Shown here one piece after another: positions 52,478 to 62,150 of a DNA stretch of 64,000 bases. The DNA is from Streptomyces physcomitrii (GTDB lineage Bacteria; Actinomycetota; Actinomycetes; Streptomycetales; Streptomycetaceae), in the NCBI RefSeq assembly GCF_012273655.1, contig NZ_JAAWWP010000002.1, positions 1 through 64,000 of the forward strand, in the 5' to 3' direction. The first letter of the stretch is position 1. Every line of letters begins with the position of its first letter. The translations under genes and the position numbers were made by a program. The notes under the pieces were generated by a model that saw only the letters and a program-made list of their open reading frames with translations, was not told the origin of the DNA and did not search any database.

Positions 52478-55400
52478 TCAGCCGGCCGCCTCCACCTCCA
52501 CCGGTTCGCCGATGAAGGTGCGCCACAGCTCCGCGTACCGGCCGTTCCGGGCGAGGAGTTGGTCGTGGGTGCCGTCCTCGGCGACCCGGCCGCGGTCCAT
52601 CACGACGACCCGGTCGGCGCGGGCCGCGGTGCTCAGCCGGTGCGCGACGACCAGCGTGGTGCGCCTGCCGGTCAGCCGCTCCGTGGCCTGATTCACCAGG
52701 GCCTCGGTCGCCAGGTCCAGGGCGGCGGTCGCCTCGTCGAGGAGCAGGATGTCGGGGTCGACCAGTTCCGCCCTGGCCAGCGCGATGAGCTGGCGCTGAC
52801 CGGCGGAGAGGTTGCGGCCGCGTTCGCTGACCTCGTGCAGATAGCCGCCGTCGAGGGTGGCGATCATCTCGTGCGCCCCGACCGCCCGGGCCGCCGCCTC
52901 CACCTCGGCGTCACCCGCCTCCGGCCGCCCGTAGGCGATCGCGTCGCGCACGGTCCCCGGGAAGAGGTACGACTCCTGCGGGACGACGCCGAGGCGGTGC
53001 CGGTAGGAGGTGCGGTCCAGGCTGCGCAGGTCGGCGCCGTCGACGGTGAGGCGCCCGCCGGTGGGGTCGTAGAACCGTGCGACCAGCTTCACCAGGGTGG
53101 ACTTGCCCGCGCCGGTCTCGCCGACGAAGGCGACCGTCTGCCCCGCCGGAATGCGCAAGTCGACGCCGCGGAGCGCCTCTTCCTCCCCGGAGTAGGCGAA
53201 GTCCACGTTCTCGAAGGCGAGTTCACCGCGCAGCGAGAGCACTTCCTGCGCCTGGGCGGCCTCCCCGGTGGAGGCCGGTTCGCGCAGCAGCTCCTGGATA
53301 CGGCGCAGCGAGACGCTGGCCTGCTGGTAGCCGTCGAAGACCTGCGAGAGCTGCTGGACGGGGGCGAAGAAGAGGTCGATGTAGAGCAGGTAGGCCACCA
53401 ACGCCCCGGTGGTCAGGGTCTGTTCGTCGATCCGGCCCGCTCCGACGATGATGACCGCCACCGCCGCGGCCGCCGAGAGCAGCTGGACGAAGGGGAAGTA
53501 CACCGAGATCAGCCACTGGCCGCGGACCCGGGCCTCGCGGTAGGAGCGGCTGTGCGCGGCGAACTTCTCCCGGCCGTCGGCCTCCCGCCCGAAGGCCTGC
53601 ACGATGCGCAGACCGGCGACCGACTCCTGGAGTTCGGAGTTGACCACCGAGACGCGCTCACGGGCCGACTCGTAGGCGGCCACGCTCTTCTTGCGGAAGA
53701 CGTACGTGCACACGATCAGCGGCGGCAGCGTCGCGAAGACCACGAAGGCGAGCTGCACATCGATGACCACCAGGGTGACCATGATGCCGAAGAAGGTGAC
53801 CAGGGAGACGAAGGCGGTGACCAGACCGGTCTGCAGGAAGGTGGACAGGGCGTCCACGTCGGTGGTCATCCGAGTCATGATCCGGCCGCTCAACTCGCGT
53901 TCGTAGTAGTCGAGTCCGAGCCGCTGGAGCTGCGCGAAGATCTTCAGCCGCAGCGCGTAGAGAATCCGTTCGCCGGTACGTCCGGTCACCCGGGTCTCGC
54001 CGGTCTGGGCCGCCCACTGGGTGCCCACCGCGAGCAGGCCGAAGGCGGAGGCCGTCCACACCGCCCCGAGGGCAAGGGCGTTGACGCCCTCGTCGATGCC
54101 GTGCCGGATCAGCACCGGGAGCAGCAGGCCCATGCCCGCGTCCACGGCGACGAGCAGCAGCGCGAAGAGCAGCGGGCGCCCGAAGCCGTGCAGCAGCCTG
54201 CGCAGCCCGTAGGAGTCCTCCGGCCGCACCGCGCGGGTCTCGTCGACCTCCGGGGCGTCGGTGGCGGGCGGCAACTTCTCCACCTGGGAGAGGAGTTCGG
54301 GGGTGGAGGGCATCCCGCCGAGCGCGGTGTCGCGCACCTCGCGGTCCCCGCTCCACAGCGCCGGGGTCACCCCCCGCTCGGCGTCGAACTCCGCGTCCAG
54401 CTCCTCCCGTACGGTGCCGTGGCCGCCGGACCAGGAGGGGCACTCGCACACCTCGGGATCCGTCTCGCGGGCGGGCCCGTGGTGGCCCGGGGAGGCGGCG
54501 CCGAGCTCCTCGGGGTCGGTCAGGAGCCTGCGGTAGAGGGCGGAGCGGGCGGTCAGTTCCTCGTGGGTGCCGAGGTCGGCGAGGCGTCCGCCGTCCAGGA
54601 CCGCGATCCGGTCGGCGAGGTTCAGGGTGGAGCGGCGGTGCGCGATCAGCAGGGTGGTGCGCCCGGCCATCACCGAGCGCAGCGCCTCGTGGATCTCGTG
54701 CTCCACCCGGGCGTCCACCGCGGAGGTGGCGTCGTCCAGGACGAGGAGGCGGGGGTCGGTCAGCAGCGCGCGGGCGAGGGCCACCCGCTGGCGCTGGCCG
54801 CCGGAGAGGGTGAGCCCGTGCTCGCCGACGGTGGTCTCGTAGCCCTCGGGCAGTTCCTCGATGAAGCGGTCCGCCTGGGCGAGCCGCGCCGCCGCCTCGA
54901 TCTGCTCCGAGGTGGCACCGGGCCGGCCGTAGGCGATGTTGGCGCGCACGGTGTCGGAGAAGAGGAAGCTGTCCTCGGGCACCAGGCCGATCGCCGCGCG
55001 CAGCGAGCCGAGGCTCAGCTCGCGCACATCGTGGCCGCCGATCAGCACCGCGCCGTGGCTCACGTCGTAGAAGCGGGGCAGCAGCAGCGAGAGCGTGGAC
55101 TTGCCGCTGCCGGAGGCGCCGACCACGGCGAGGGTCTCCCCGGCGCGGATCTCGAAGCTGAGGCCGCGCAGGACGGGGCGGGGCGCCTTGGCGTCGGTGC
55201 CCTCACCGGTGGCGTAGGCGAAGGAGACGTCGTCGAACTCGACGGTGGCGGGGGCGTCGGCGGGCAGTTCCTTGGGGCCGCCGGTGAACGAGGGCTCGGT
55301 GTCGATGAGTTCGAGCACCCGCTCCACCCCGGCCCTGGCCTGCTGGCCGACGGTGAGCACCACGGCCAGCATCCGCACCGGGCCGACCAGTTGGGCCAGA

Positions 55401-56275
55401 TAGCTGGAGAAGGCGACGAAGGTGCCGAGGGTGATCTGCCCGCGCACCGCGAGCCAGCCGCCGAGCGCCAGCATCGCGACCTGCCCGAGCGCGGGCACCG
55501 CCTGGAGGGCCGGGGTGTAGCGGGCGTTGAGGCGTACGGTGCGCAGCCGCCCGGCGAAGAGCCGCCGCCCCACCTCGCGCAGCTTCCCGGTCTCCTGCTC
55601 CTCCTGCCCGAAGCCCTTGACCACCCGGACCCCGGAGACCGCCCCGTCGACCACCCCGGCGACCGCGGCGGCCTGCGCCTGCGCGTACCAGGTGGCGGGG
55701 TGCAGCCGGGCCCGGCTGCGCTTGGCGATGAACCAGACCGCGGGTGCCACCGCGAGCGCCACCGCGGTCAGCGGCAGCGAGAGCCAGGCCATCACGATCA
55801 GCGAGATGACGAAGAGCAGGACGTTGCCGATGGTCATCGGCAGCATGAAGAGCAGGCCCTGGATCAGCTGGAGGTCGCTGGTGCCGCGGCCGACGACCTG
55901 CCCGGTGGACAGCTCGTCCTGCCGCCGCCCGTCGAGGCGGGTGATCGCGTCGTACATCTCGGTACGCAGGTCGTGCTGCACGTCGAGGGCGAGCCGTCCG
56001 CCGTAGTAGCGGCGCAGATAGGCGAGGACGTAGACGACGGCGGCCGCGGCGAGCAGCAGCCCCGCCCAGACGGCCATCGACCGGCTCTTGTCGCCGATCA
56101 CATCGTCGATGATGACCTTGGTGAGCAAGGGCACCAGGGCCATCACCCCCATCCCGGCCAGCGAGGCACCGAGCGAGAGCACCACGTCCTTCGGATGCCG
56201 CCACGCGTACCCGAAGAGCCGCCGCGCCCAGCCCTGCTCCCCCGCCGCGCCCGCCGGCCCGCTGTCCCCTGCCAC
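52478..56275 (-). CDS. Single-chain ABC exporter: two fused TMD-NBD halves with asymmetric ATP sites
   Basis: About 1265 residues from GTG 56275, which has GGAAGG seven bases upstream; in-frame starts at 56293 and 56317 are possible. Half 1: six TM helices, Walker A VVGASGSGKSTLSLL, signature LSGGQRQRVALAR, Walker B LLVLDDATSAVD with Asp where the catalytic Glu is normal. A ~90-residue acidic linker with a CECPSW segment follows. Half 2: six TM helices, Walker A FVGETGAGKSTLVKL, variant signature LSAGQRQLIALAR, canonical Walker B LLLLDEATAALD. The degenerate Walker B of NBD1 and altered signature of NBD2 form one degenerate site, as in heterodimeric exporters of the TM287/288 or BmrCD type. 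Probably a drug or lipid exporter. Confidence 0.93.
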   Translation of the reverse strand: MAGDSGPAGAAGEQGWARRLFGYAWRHPKDVVLSLGASLAGMGVMALVPLLTKVIIDDVIGDKSRSMAVWAGLLLAAAAVVYVLAYLRRYYGGRLALDVQHDLRTEMYDAITRLDGRRQDELSTGQVVGRGTSDLQLIQGLLFMLPMTIGNVLLFVISLIVMAWLSLPLTAVALAVAPAVWFIAKRSRARLHPATWYAQAQAAAVAGVVDGAVSGVRVVKGFGQEEQETGKLREVGRRLFAGRLRTVRLNARYTPALQAVPALGQVAMLALGGWLAVRGQITLGTFVAFSSYLAQLVGPVRMLAVVLTVGQQARAGVERVLELIDTEPSFTGGPKELPADAPATVEFDDVSFAYATGEGTDAKAPRPVLRGLSFEIRAGETLAVVGASGSGKSTLSLLLPRFYDVSHGAVLIGGHDVRELSLGSLRAAIGLVPEDSFLFSDTVRANIAYGRPGATSEQIEAAARLAQADRFIEELPEGYETTVGEHGLTLSGGQRQRVALARALLTDPRLLVLDDATSAVDARVEHEIHEALRSVMAGRTTLLIAHRRSTLNLADRIAVLDGGRLADLGTHEELTARSALYRRLLTDPEELGAASPGHHGPARETDPEVCECPSWSGGHGTVREELDAEFDAERGVTPALWSGDREVRDTALGGMPSTPELLSQVEKLPPATDAPEVDETRAVRPEDSYGLRRLLHGFGRPLLFALLLVAVDAGMGLLLPVLIRHGIDEGVNALALGAVWTASAFGLLAVGTQWAAQTGETRVTGRTGERILYALRLKIFAQLQRLGLDYYERELSGRIMTRMTTDVDALSTFLQTGLVTAFVSLVTFFGIMVTLVVIDVQLAFVVFATLPPLIVCTYVFRKKSVAAYESARERVSVVNSELQESVAGLRIVQAFGREADGREKFAAHSRSYREARVRGQWLISVYFPFVQLLSAAAAVAVIIVGAGRIDEQTLTTGALVAYLLYIDLFFAPVQQLSQVFDGYQQASVSLRRIQELLREPASTGEAAQAQEVLSLRGELAFENVDFAYSGEEEALRGVDLRIPAGQTVAFVGETGAGKSTLVKLVARFYDPTGGRLTVDGADLRSLDRTSYRHRLGVVPQESYLFPGTVRDAIAYGRPEAGDAEVEAAARAVGAHEMIATLDGGYLHEVSERGRNLSAGQRQLIALARAELVDPDILLLDEATAALDLATEALVNQATERLTGRRTTLVVAHRLSTAARADRVVVMDRGRVAEDGTHDQLLARNGRYAELWRTFIGEPVEVEAAG

Positions 56276-56400
56276 CCGTCCGCCTTCCGTCACCACTGCT
56301 CTGCCGGAAGGCTGCAACGCCCCGGGGCTGGGATTTCATCCCGCCGCAACAAAACCCCGGCCCGGTCCGCGGGTGGCCCCGGCCCAGGGGCGGGCGGTGG

Positions 56401-57147
56401 TCAGAAGAGGCCGCCCCCGGCGCCGAGGGCCTGGCCGGTGATCCAGCCGCCGTCCGGCGAGGCCAGGAAGGCGACGACCGCGGCGATGTCCGCGGGCTCG
56501 CCGAGGCGGCCGAGCGGGGTGCCCCGCCGCGCCGCCGCCAGGGTGTCCGGGTCGGCGCCCGCGACCATGGCCTCGGTACGGGTGGCGCCGGGCAGCACGC
56601 TGTTGACGGTGATCCCGCGCGGCCCGAGCTCCTTGGCCGCCGTGGCCACCAGCTGCTCGGCGGCGGCCTTGCTCGCCGCGTAGACCCCGCTCGCGGGCCG
56701 TACCGTACGCGTCGCTCCGGTGGAGATCAGCACGAAGCGGCCGCCGTCGCGCAGGCGCCGGGCGGCCTCGCGCAGCAGCAGGAAGGTGGCGCGGGCGTTC
56801 ACCGTGAAGAGCAGCTCGAAGTCCTCGTCGCTGACCTCGGCGAGGGGGGCGAACCGGGCGAGGCCCGCGTTGCCGACCAGGATGTCGACTCCGCCGTAGG
56901 CCTCCTCCGCCGCCGTGAACAGGTGCCGTACCTCGGCCGGTCGGGACAAGTCGGCGCGTACCGCCGCGGCCCGGCCGCCGGACTCCTCGACGCGGGAGAC
57001 CACCTCGGCGGCGGCCCGGGCGTCGGAGCGGTAGTTGACCACCACCCGCGCGCCGTCGGCGGCGAGCCGCTCGGCGATGCCGCGTCCGATGCCCCGCGAG
57101 GCTCCGGTGACCAGGGCGACCCGGCCGTCCAGCGTTGCTGTTCCCAT
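56401..57147 (-). CDS. Short-chain dehydrogenase/reductase (FabG-like)
   Basis: 248 residues from the ATG at 57147. Classical SDR: VALVTGASRGIGRGIAERL cofactor loop, ILVGNAGLARFAPL, LISTGATRTVRPASGVYAAS with the Tyr-x3-Lys pair (YAASK), and C-terminal GGWITGQALGAGGGLF. An NADP preference is suggested by the basic residue after the second strand (VVVNYRSDA). Substrate unknown. The gene is divergent from a MarR regulator with a large palindromic operator between them, so it is very likely under MarR control. Confidence 0.92.
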   Translation of the reverse strand: MGTATLDGRVALVTGASRGIGRGIAERLAADGARVVVNYRSDARAAAEVVSRVEESGGRAAAVRADLSRPAEVRHLFTAAEEAYGGVDILVGNAGLARFAPLAEVSDEDFELLFTVNARATFLLLREAARRLRDGGRFVLISTGATRTVRPASGVYAASKAAAEQLVATAAKELGPRGITVNSVLPGATRTEAMVAGADPDTLAAARRGTPLGRLGEPADIAAVVAFLASPDGGWITGQALGAGGGLF

Positions 57148-57200
57148 GGGTCCCACTCGCTCCGCTCGCGCCCGGCCGCCAGTCGGGGCCCGGGCAGATC

Positions 57201-57240
57201 AGTTGAGATGCTCGACTAATTTAGTCGAGCATCTCAACTA
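57201..57240. promoter_or_regulatory. Paired MarR-type operators forming one 39-bp palindrome
   Basis: Arms of 19 bp, AGTTGAGATGCTCGACTAA (57201-57219) and its exact complement (57221-57239), flank a single T. Each arm is itself a dyad of form (T)AGTyGAG-N3-CTCrACTA, so the whole looks like two head-to-head MarR dimer sites. It lies 23 bp before the marR start and 54 bp before the SDR start, covering both promoters. Confidence 0.88.
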
Positions 57241-57262
57241 ATCGCAAGGCTAGGCTGAGCCC

Positions 57263-57664
57263 ATGGAGCCCCGGGACCTCACCGCAGCCGTGGCCGCGCT
57301 GCACCGCGAGACCTCCGCCCTCTACGCCGAGGTCGCCCGCGACTTCGGGCTGACGAGCCAGCAGATCCAGCTGCTCTGCCTGCTGGCCGGCCGCCCCTCC
57401 TTCGGCGAGCTGGCCGCCTCGCTCGGCTGCGACAAGACGAACATCACCGGCCTGGTCAACCGGCTGGAGAAGCGGGGCGTACTGGCCCGCGAACCGGACA
57501 CCCGGGACCGCAGGATCAGCCGCGTCGTCCTCACCGGGACCGGCGAGGAGCTGCGGGAGCGGGTGCGGCGACAGTTCAGCGCCGCGGTCCGGGAACGGTT
57601 CGAACGGCTCGGCCCCGAGGAGCGGGCGCGCTACGCCCCGCTGACCGCGGCCCTCGGCGGCTGA
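57263..57664 (+). CDS. MarR-family transcriptional regulator
   Basis: 133 residues from the ATG at 57263. It has the winged-helix core of MarR: FGELAASLGCDKTNITGLVN recognition helix, RLEKRGVLAREPDTRDRRIS wing with the conserved D-x-R-D-R-R, and flanking dimerisation helices. The twin palindrome upstream is the evident autoregulatory and SDR-controlling operator. The ligand is unknown. Its stop lies 3 bp from that of the convergent beta-lactamase-fold gene. Confidence 0.94.
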   Translation: MEPRDLTAAVAALHRETSALYAEVARDFGLTSQQIQLLCLLAGRPSFGELAASLGCDKTNITGLVNRLEKRGVLAREPDTRDRRISRVVLTGTGEELRERVRRQFSAAVRERFERLGPEERARYAPLTAALGG

Positions 57665-57667
57665 CCC

Positions 57668-58645
57668 TCAGGCCGCCAGCAGGGGCGGCGGCTGCACACC
57701 CCGCAGCACGGGCAGCGCCCTGGCCGGTGCCGTGTGGTTGCCGAGGTCCCGGTGGGCGGCGCGGGCGAGGCGTTCGACGGTGTCGACCCCGTAGGCGAAG
57801 GTCTTGTTGCCCCGGGTGAGCACGGTCATCGTGTAGTCGCGGCCCGCGCCCTGGAAGGCGCCGAGGCTGTGCACCCGCCAGCCGTCCTGGTCCCGCTCGA
57901 GCCAGCCGTTCTTGAGGTGGGCCAGCTCGGTCGCGGGGGCGCCGGCGGGGGTGCCCCAGCGCTGGTCCGGGACGACCGCGGCCATCTCGGCGAGCAGCCG
58001 GTCACGGGAGTCCTTGCCGAGGACGCCGTTCTCGCGGGTGACCAGGTCGAGGAGGCGCTGCTCGTCCCCGGCGGTGACCTGGGTCAGGCCCCAGAAGCGG
58101 TCCGGGCCCGGCACCGTCTCGTGCATCCCGGCCGCCGCCAGGAAGGCCCGCACCTTCTTCGGGCCGAGCTGCTTCCACAGCGCGGAGGTGGCCTTGTTGT
58201 CCGACCTGGTGATCGAGGCCTCGGCGCGCGCCTCCTCGGTCTTCGTCAGCGCCCGGCCCTCGCGCTCGGCGTCCCAGAGCAGGGCCGCGAAGACGGTGAC
58301 CTTGACGATACTGGCGGAGTCGAAGGCCTCGGCCGCGCGGAGCGTGCAGGAGGTGCCGGTGGAGCGGTCGTGCAGGCCGAGGGCGACGGTGCCCGCCCGC
58401 TCGCGCAGGGCCGTCCTGAGGTCGCGCTCCAGCCTCGCGGCGAGCGCGGAGTCACCGGAGGCGCAGCGCACCTGAGCGGCGGCCTTGCCGGGCTTGTCCG
58501 CCGGGCGCTCGGAGACGGTCCCCGGCGCCCGCTTCGGCTCGGCGGCCGAGGCGGGGGCGGCGGCCAGGGCGGTCAGCGGCAGCAGCACTCCGGCGGCGAC
58601 GGTGCCCGCGAGGGTGCGGGCGCACCGGGACAGCGGACGAGGCAT
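57668..58645 (-). CDS. Exported class A beta-lactamase-fold serine hydrolase
   Basis: 325 residues from the ATG at 58645 (AAGGGAG ribosome binding site). Sec signal (TLAGTVAAGVLLPLTALAAA). Ser-x-x-Lys in FDSASIVKVTVFAALLWD, Ser-Asp-Asn in ASITRSDNKATSALWKQL and a Lys-Asn-Gly triad (AHLKNGWLE) where true class A enzymes have Lys-Thr/Ser-Gly. The variant third motif, common in a large Streptomyces subfamily, makes beta-lactam hydrolysis doubtful; a peptidoglycan or ester hydrolase role is possible. Confidence 0.88.
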   Translation of the reverse strand: MPRPLSRCARTLAGTVAAGVLLPLTALAAAPASAAEPKRAPGTVSERPADKPGKAAAQVRCASGDSALAARLERDLRTALRERAGTVALGLHDRSTGTSCTLRAAEAFDSASIVKVTVFAALLWDAEREGRALTKTEEARAEASITRSDNKATSALWKQLGPKKVRAFLAAAGMHETVPGPDRFWGLTQVTAGDEQRLLDLVTRENGVLGKDSRDRLLAEMAAVVPDQRWGTPAGAPATELAHLKNGWLERDQDGWRVHSLGAFQGAGRDYTMTVLTRGNKTFAYGVDTVERLARAAHRDLGNHTAPARALPVLRGVQPPPLLAA

Positions 58646-59023
58646 CGGAACTCCCTTGCTCCTGTGACCGGGGCGAGGGCGTTCCGGTGCCCACTGCACC
58701 GGCGCCGGGAGTTCCGGGATCCACTCGCCGTACGACGGCTGCCAGTGTGGGCGAAAGGGGACATCCAGTGCTGTAGCGCACCTCTCAGCGGGAGCGAGGG
58801 CGCCGCCCGGGGCCCGTCAGGAGGCCTCGGGCGGCCCGCCGATGTGAGCGGGCTCTCCTCCCGGCGGAGGGTTCGCCGCCCCCGGGGCGAAGATCGACTT
58901 GCGTACGCGGCCCAGGAGAGCCTCGCGTACGGGACGCAGGGGAGCCTTGTGTGCGAGGAGGAGCTGCGGGTGCGGGCGGATCCGGTGCCGCACCGCTCAG
59001 CGCGAGGCCCCGAGCCGCACCGC
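58646..59023. other. Spacer with 26-bp duplication of the agmatinase gene end
   Basis: No gene. CCGCACCGCTCAGCGCGAGG (first 20 of 26 bases) starts at 58988 and again at 59015. The second copy contains the agmatinase stop codon, so the last codons of that gene are duplicated just outside it. The upstream part holds the beta-lactamase-fold promoter and TACGGGACGCAGGGGAGCC-like partial repeats near 58900-58950. Confidence 0.65.
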
Positions 59024-60064
59024 TCAGCGCGAGGCCCCGATCTGCCGGGCCATGAGCGTCGTCAGCTCGTACGCCGTGTGCGAGGCGGCGACCGAGGTGA
59101 TCTCGGCGTGGTCGTAGGCGGGGGCGACCTCCACCACGTCGGCGGAGACCAGCCGGCAGGAGGCGAGGCCGCGCAGGATCTCCAGGAGTTCGCGGGAGGT
59201 CAGGCCGCCCGCCTCGGGGGTGCCGGTGCCGGGCGCGTGCGCGGGGTCCAGTACGTCGATGTCGATGGAGATGTACAGGGGGCGGTCGCCGATGCGCTGC
59301 CGCAGCTGGTCGGTGACCTCGTCCACGCCGCGGCGCATCACATCGGCGGAGGTCACGATGCCGAAGCCCATCTTGGCGTCGTCGTCGAGGTCCTTCTTGC
59401 CGTAGAGCGGACCGCGGGTGCCCACGTGGGAGAGCGCCTCGGTGTCGAGGATGCCCTCCTCCACGGCCCGCCGGAACGGGGTGCCGTGGGTGTACTCCGC
59501 GCCGAAGTAGGTGTCCCAGGTGTCCAGATGGGCGTCGAAGTGGAGCAGCGCGACCGGGCCGTGCCTCTTGGCGACCGAGCGCAGCAGCGGCAGCGCGATG
59601 GTGTGGTCGCCGCCGAGGGTCATCAGGCGGGCGCCGGTGGAGAGCAGTTCGTCGGCGGCGGCCTCGACGGTCTCCACGGCCTCCTCGATGCGGAAGGGGT
59701 TGGCCGCGATGTCCCCGGCGTCCGCGACCTGGGCGAGCGCGAAGGGCGAGGCGTCCTGCGCCGGGTTGTACGGGCGCAGCAGCCGCGAGGCCTCCCGGAT
59801 GGCGTTGCCGCCGAAGCGGGCGCCGGGCCGGTAGGAGACCCCGGAGTCGAAGGGCACCCCGACCACGGCGACATCGGCCCGGCCCACCTCGTCGAGGCGC
59901 GGCAGCCGGGCGAAGGTCGCCGGGCCCGCGAAGCGCGGGACGCGGGAGGAGTCAACGGGACCGACGGGGGCCTGGGCGGCGTGCGCGGCCTGGGCGGCGG
60001 GGCCGGTGGATCCGTCCGGGGTGCCGTGCTCGCCGGGGGCCGGGCTGGTCTCGTTGCTGCTCAT
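59024..60064 (-). CDS. speB: Agmatinase/guanidinobutyrase (ureohydrolase family)
   Basis: 346 residues from the ATG at 60064 (GAAGGCC upstream). Binuclear manganese ureohydrolase with all ligand motifs: [32 protein letters not shown] and [20 protein letters not shown]. The N-terminal ~45 residues are a low-complexity Ala/Gly/Pro extension absent from E. coli SpeB. It hydrolyses a guanidino compound to an amine and urea. Agmatine or 4-guanidinobutyrate are the usual choices in Streptomyces and cannot be separated by eye. Confidence 0.93.
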   Translation of the reverse strand: MSSNETSPAPGEHGTPDGSTGPAAQAAHAAQAPVGPVDSSRVPRFAGPATFARLPRLDEVGRADVAVVGVPFDSGVSYRPGARFGGNAIREASRLLRPYNPAQDASPFALAQVADAGDIAANPFRIEEAVETVEAAADELLSTGARLMTLGGDHTIALPLLRSVAKRHGPVALLHFDAHLDTWDTYFGAEYTHGTPFRRAVEEGILDTEALSHVGTRGPLYGKKDLDDDAKMGFGIVTSADVMRRGVDEVTDQLRQRIGDRPLYISIDIDVLDPAHAPGTGTPEAGGLTSRELLEILRGLASCRLVSADVVEVAPAYDHAEITSVAASHTAYELTTLMARQIGASR

Positions 60065-60392
60065 CTGACAGGCCTTCTTTCGTACGCTTCCTTGCGTTTC
60101 TGCACGATACCGGGGCCCGCCGGGGGCCGGACCACGGCGCTGAAGTGTACGTTTCCGGCCGATCGGACCCCGAGGGGAGCGTGCGGACCCGGCTCTCCGC
60201 CTCACCGGACGGCGCCCGCGCCGGGGCGCGTACGACCCGGACGGGCGACCCGGGCGCCCCCGCGTGGAAGGCGCTCCGCGGGCGCCCCGAGGCTCGCCGG
60301 AGCGCGGCCCGTACCGCCCCCGCTCCGTGACCCGTGTCCCGGCAGGGCGGACGGCCCGCGTCCGCTGAGCGGACGGCGGCACAATGGGGGGC
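60065..60392. other. Divergent spacer upstream of agmatinase and phosphatase genes
   Basis: 328 bp without a gene, containing the start regions of both divergent genes. I found no clear dyad operator or promoter pair. Confidence 0.4.
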
Positions 60393-61181
60393 ATGCCGAT
60401 ACCCGGGACTCCCAGCCGCGCCGATCTCGTCGCCCACCTCGTCCGGACCCGCATCGCGGGCGAGGTGGCGACCCCCCGCGAGAACAACCTCTCCCACTAC
60501 CGCAAACTCGCGAACGGCGACCGGCACTACTGGCTCGGCCTGGAACTCGGCGACCGCTGGCGGGACGAGCAGGACGTGCTCGCCGTGATGGCCGAGCGCT
60601 GCGGGGTCGACGACGACCCGGAGCACCGGCACGGGCAGGACACCATCGACCCGGAGCTGACCGTCGACGCCCTGGAGAGATTCGCGGCCCGGCTGCACAA
60701 GGCCGCCGCGAGCCGGCAGCGGGTGCTCTTCGCCACCGGCCACCCGGGCGGGCTGCTCGATGTGCACCGGGCCACCGCGCAGGCGCTGCGCGCCGCGGGC
60801 TGCGACATCGTGGTGATCCCGGAGGGGCTGATGGCCGACGAGGGCATGGTCTTCCAGTTCGCCGACGTCGCCATGCTGGAGCGCGGCGCGACCCTCTGGC
60901 ACACCCACTCCCCCGAGCCGATGAACGCCATCCTGGACGGACTCGCCCGCGAGGGCAGCGCGCCCCCGGACCTGGTGATCGCCGACCACGGCTGGGCGGG
61001 CCGGGCGGGCCAGCGCGGCATCGACGCCGTCGGCTACGCGGACTGCAACGACCCGGCCCTCTTCCTCGGCGAGTCCGAGGGCACCCTCCAGGTCGTCATC
61101 CCCCTCGACGACCATGTCCGCAGCCCCCGGTACTACGACCCGATGACGGCCTACCTGCTGAACGCGGCCGGGCTGGGCTGA
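60393..61181 (+). CDS. Putative phosphatase, conserved actinobacterial family
   Basis: 262 residues from the ATG at 60393 (an ATG three codons earlier is possible; the ribosome binding site is poor). Conserved-looking blocks are [80 protein letters not shown] and [20 protein letters not shown]. Proteins of this sequence type are annotated as phosphatases in Streptomyces. The His and Asp clusters fit metal-dependent hydrolysis, but the substrate is unknown and I cannot confirm the activity. Confidence 0.75.
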   Translation: MPIPGTPSRADLVAHLVRTRIAGEVATPRENNLSHYRKLANGDRHYWLGLELGDRWRDEQDVLAVMAERCGVDDDPEHRHGQDTIDPELTVDALERFAARLHKAAASRQRVLFATGHPGGLLDVHRATAQALRAAGCDIVVIPEGLMADEGMVFQFADVAMLERGATLWHTHSPEPMNAILDGLAREGSAPPDLVIADHGWAGRAGQRGIDAVGYADCNDPALFLGESEGTLQVVIPLDDHVRSPRYYDPMTAYLLNAAGLG

Positions 61182-61246
61182 GCGGCCGCCCTACGGGCCT
61201 CGCCCCGCCGGCCACCTCTCCTGCGTCTTCTTCTACGTCTCGTCTC

Positions 61247-62143
61247 CTACGTCTCTTCCGGGTACGCGAAGTCGTGGACCAGGACGTCGGTGAGCGGGCG
61301 GTAGCCGAGGCGCCGGTAGAGGGCGTTGCTGGTGGGGTTGGCGGCGTTCGTGTAGAGCACGACCTCGGTGGCGCCCGCGGCGAGTGCGGCGCGGCCGACC
61401 TCGGTCGTGACGGCGGCGGCGTAACCGCGGCCGCGCAGGTGGGCCGGGGTGTAGACGGGGTCGATCCGGGCCTGGCCGCCGACGATCGGGTTCACGCCCG
61501 CCATGGAGACCGGTGTGCCGTCCGGGGTCTCCCAGAAGGTGTACTGCTTCTCGGCGAAGCGGGTGCCGGCCCAGGAGGCGGCGTCGATCACCACGTCCTC
61601 CGCGACATCCGCCGCGAACTCACGGCACCAGCGCATGAGTCGATGATGCTCGGCCGCGCCCGCGAGGCGGCCCCGGCCCGCCGGGAAGGGCTCGGGCGGG
61701 GTGAGCGTGCCCAGGCGGTGCAGCCGGAGCCGGACACGGACCGTCGCGAGGGCGCCGGTGTGCCGCCGCCAGGCCTCGGCGAAGGCGAGCGCGGTGGGCT
61801 CGTCCGCGGTGAGGGAGGGCAGCGTATGGCCGAGGGCGCGCAGGTGGGCGGCGAGTTCCTCGGCCTGCCCGGGGGTGAGCGAGGTGACGCTCAGACCGGC
61901 GGGCAGGAAGCGGTGGAAGGCGGCGCGGACCTCGCCCGCCCGCTCCAGCCACCCGAGGACGGGGGTCCGGCCGCCGTACGCCGCCGTTCCGAGCACGCGC
62001 AGCTTCTCGGTGACCGACAGCGGGGTGGTGTGCAGCGCGGGGCGCGAGCGCAGGAACTCCCCTGCGTGGCCGAGGAATTCACCGACGTCTCCGGTCAGGT
62101 GCCAGCCATCGGATCCGGAGCGGTACGAGTCATCGGGGTGCAT
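61247..62143 (-). CDS. GNAT-family N-acetyltransferase, two-module
   Basis: 298 residues. The C-terminal ~110 residues are a clear GNAT domain: ARIDPVYTPAHLRGRGYAAA with the R-x-R-G-Y-A acetyl-CoA loop and EVVLYTNAANPTSNALYRRL then GYRPLTDVLVHDFAY. The N-terminal half (EFLGHAGEFLRSRPALHTTP...) is an additional GNAT-like module lacking the loop. Substrate unknown. The leader consists of eight copies of an octamer ending seven bases before the start codon. Confidence 0.87.
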   Translation of the reverse strand: MHPDDSYRSGSDGWHLTGDVGEFLGHAGEFLRSRPALHTTPLSVTEKLRVLGTAAYGGRTPVLGWLERAGEVRAAFHRFLPAGLSVTSLTPGQAEELAAHLRALGHTLPSLTADEPTALAFAEAWRRHTGALATVRVRLRLHRLGTLTPPEPFPAGRGRLAGAAEHHRLMRWCREFAADVAEDVVIDAASWAGTRFAEKQYTFWETPDGTPVSMAGVNPIVGGQARIDPVYTPAHLRGRGYAAAVTTEVGRAALAAGATEVVLYTNAANPTSNALYRRLGYRPLTDVLVHDFAYPEET

Positions 62144-62150
62144 ACTCCAT

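Noticed and set aside
51854..56683. 1609-codon plus-strand open frame
   Set aside because: It lies opposite the fused ABC exporter, whose motifs are all in the minus-strand frame; the plus frame is Gly/Arg/Ala-rich shadow.
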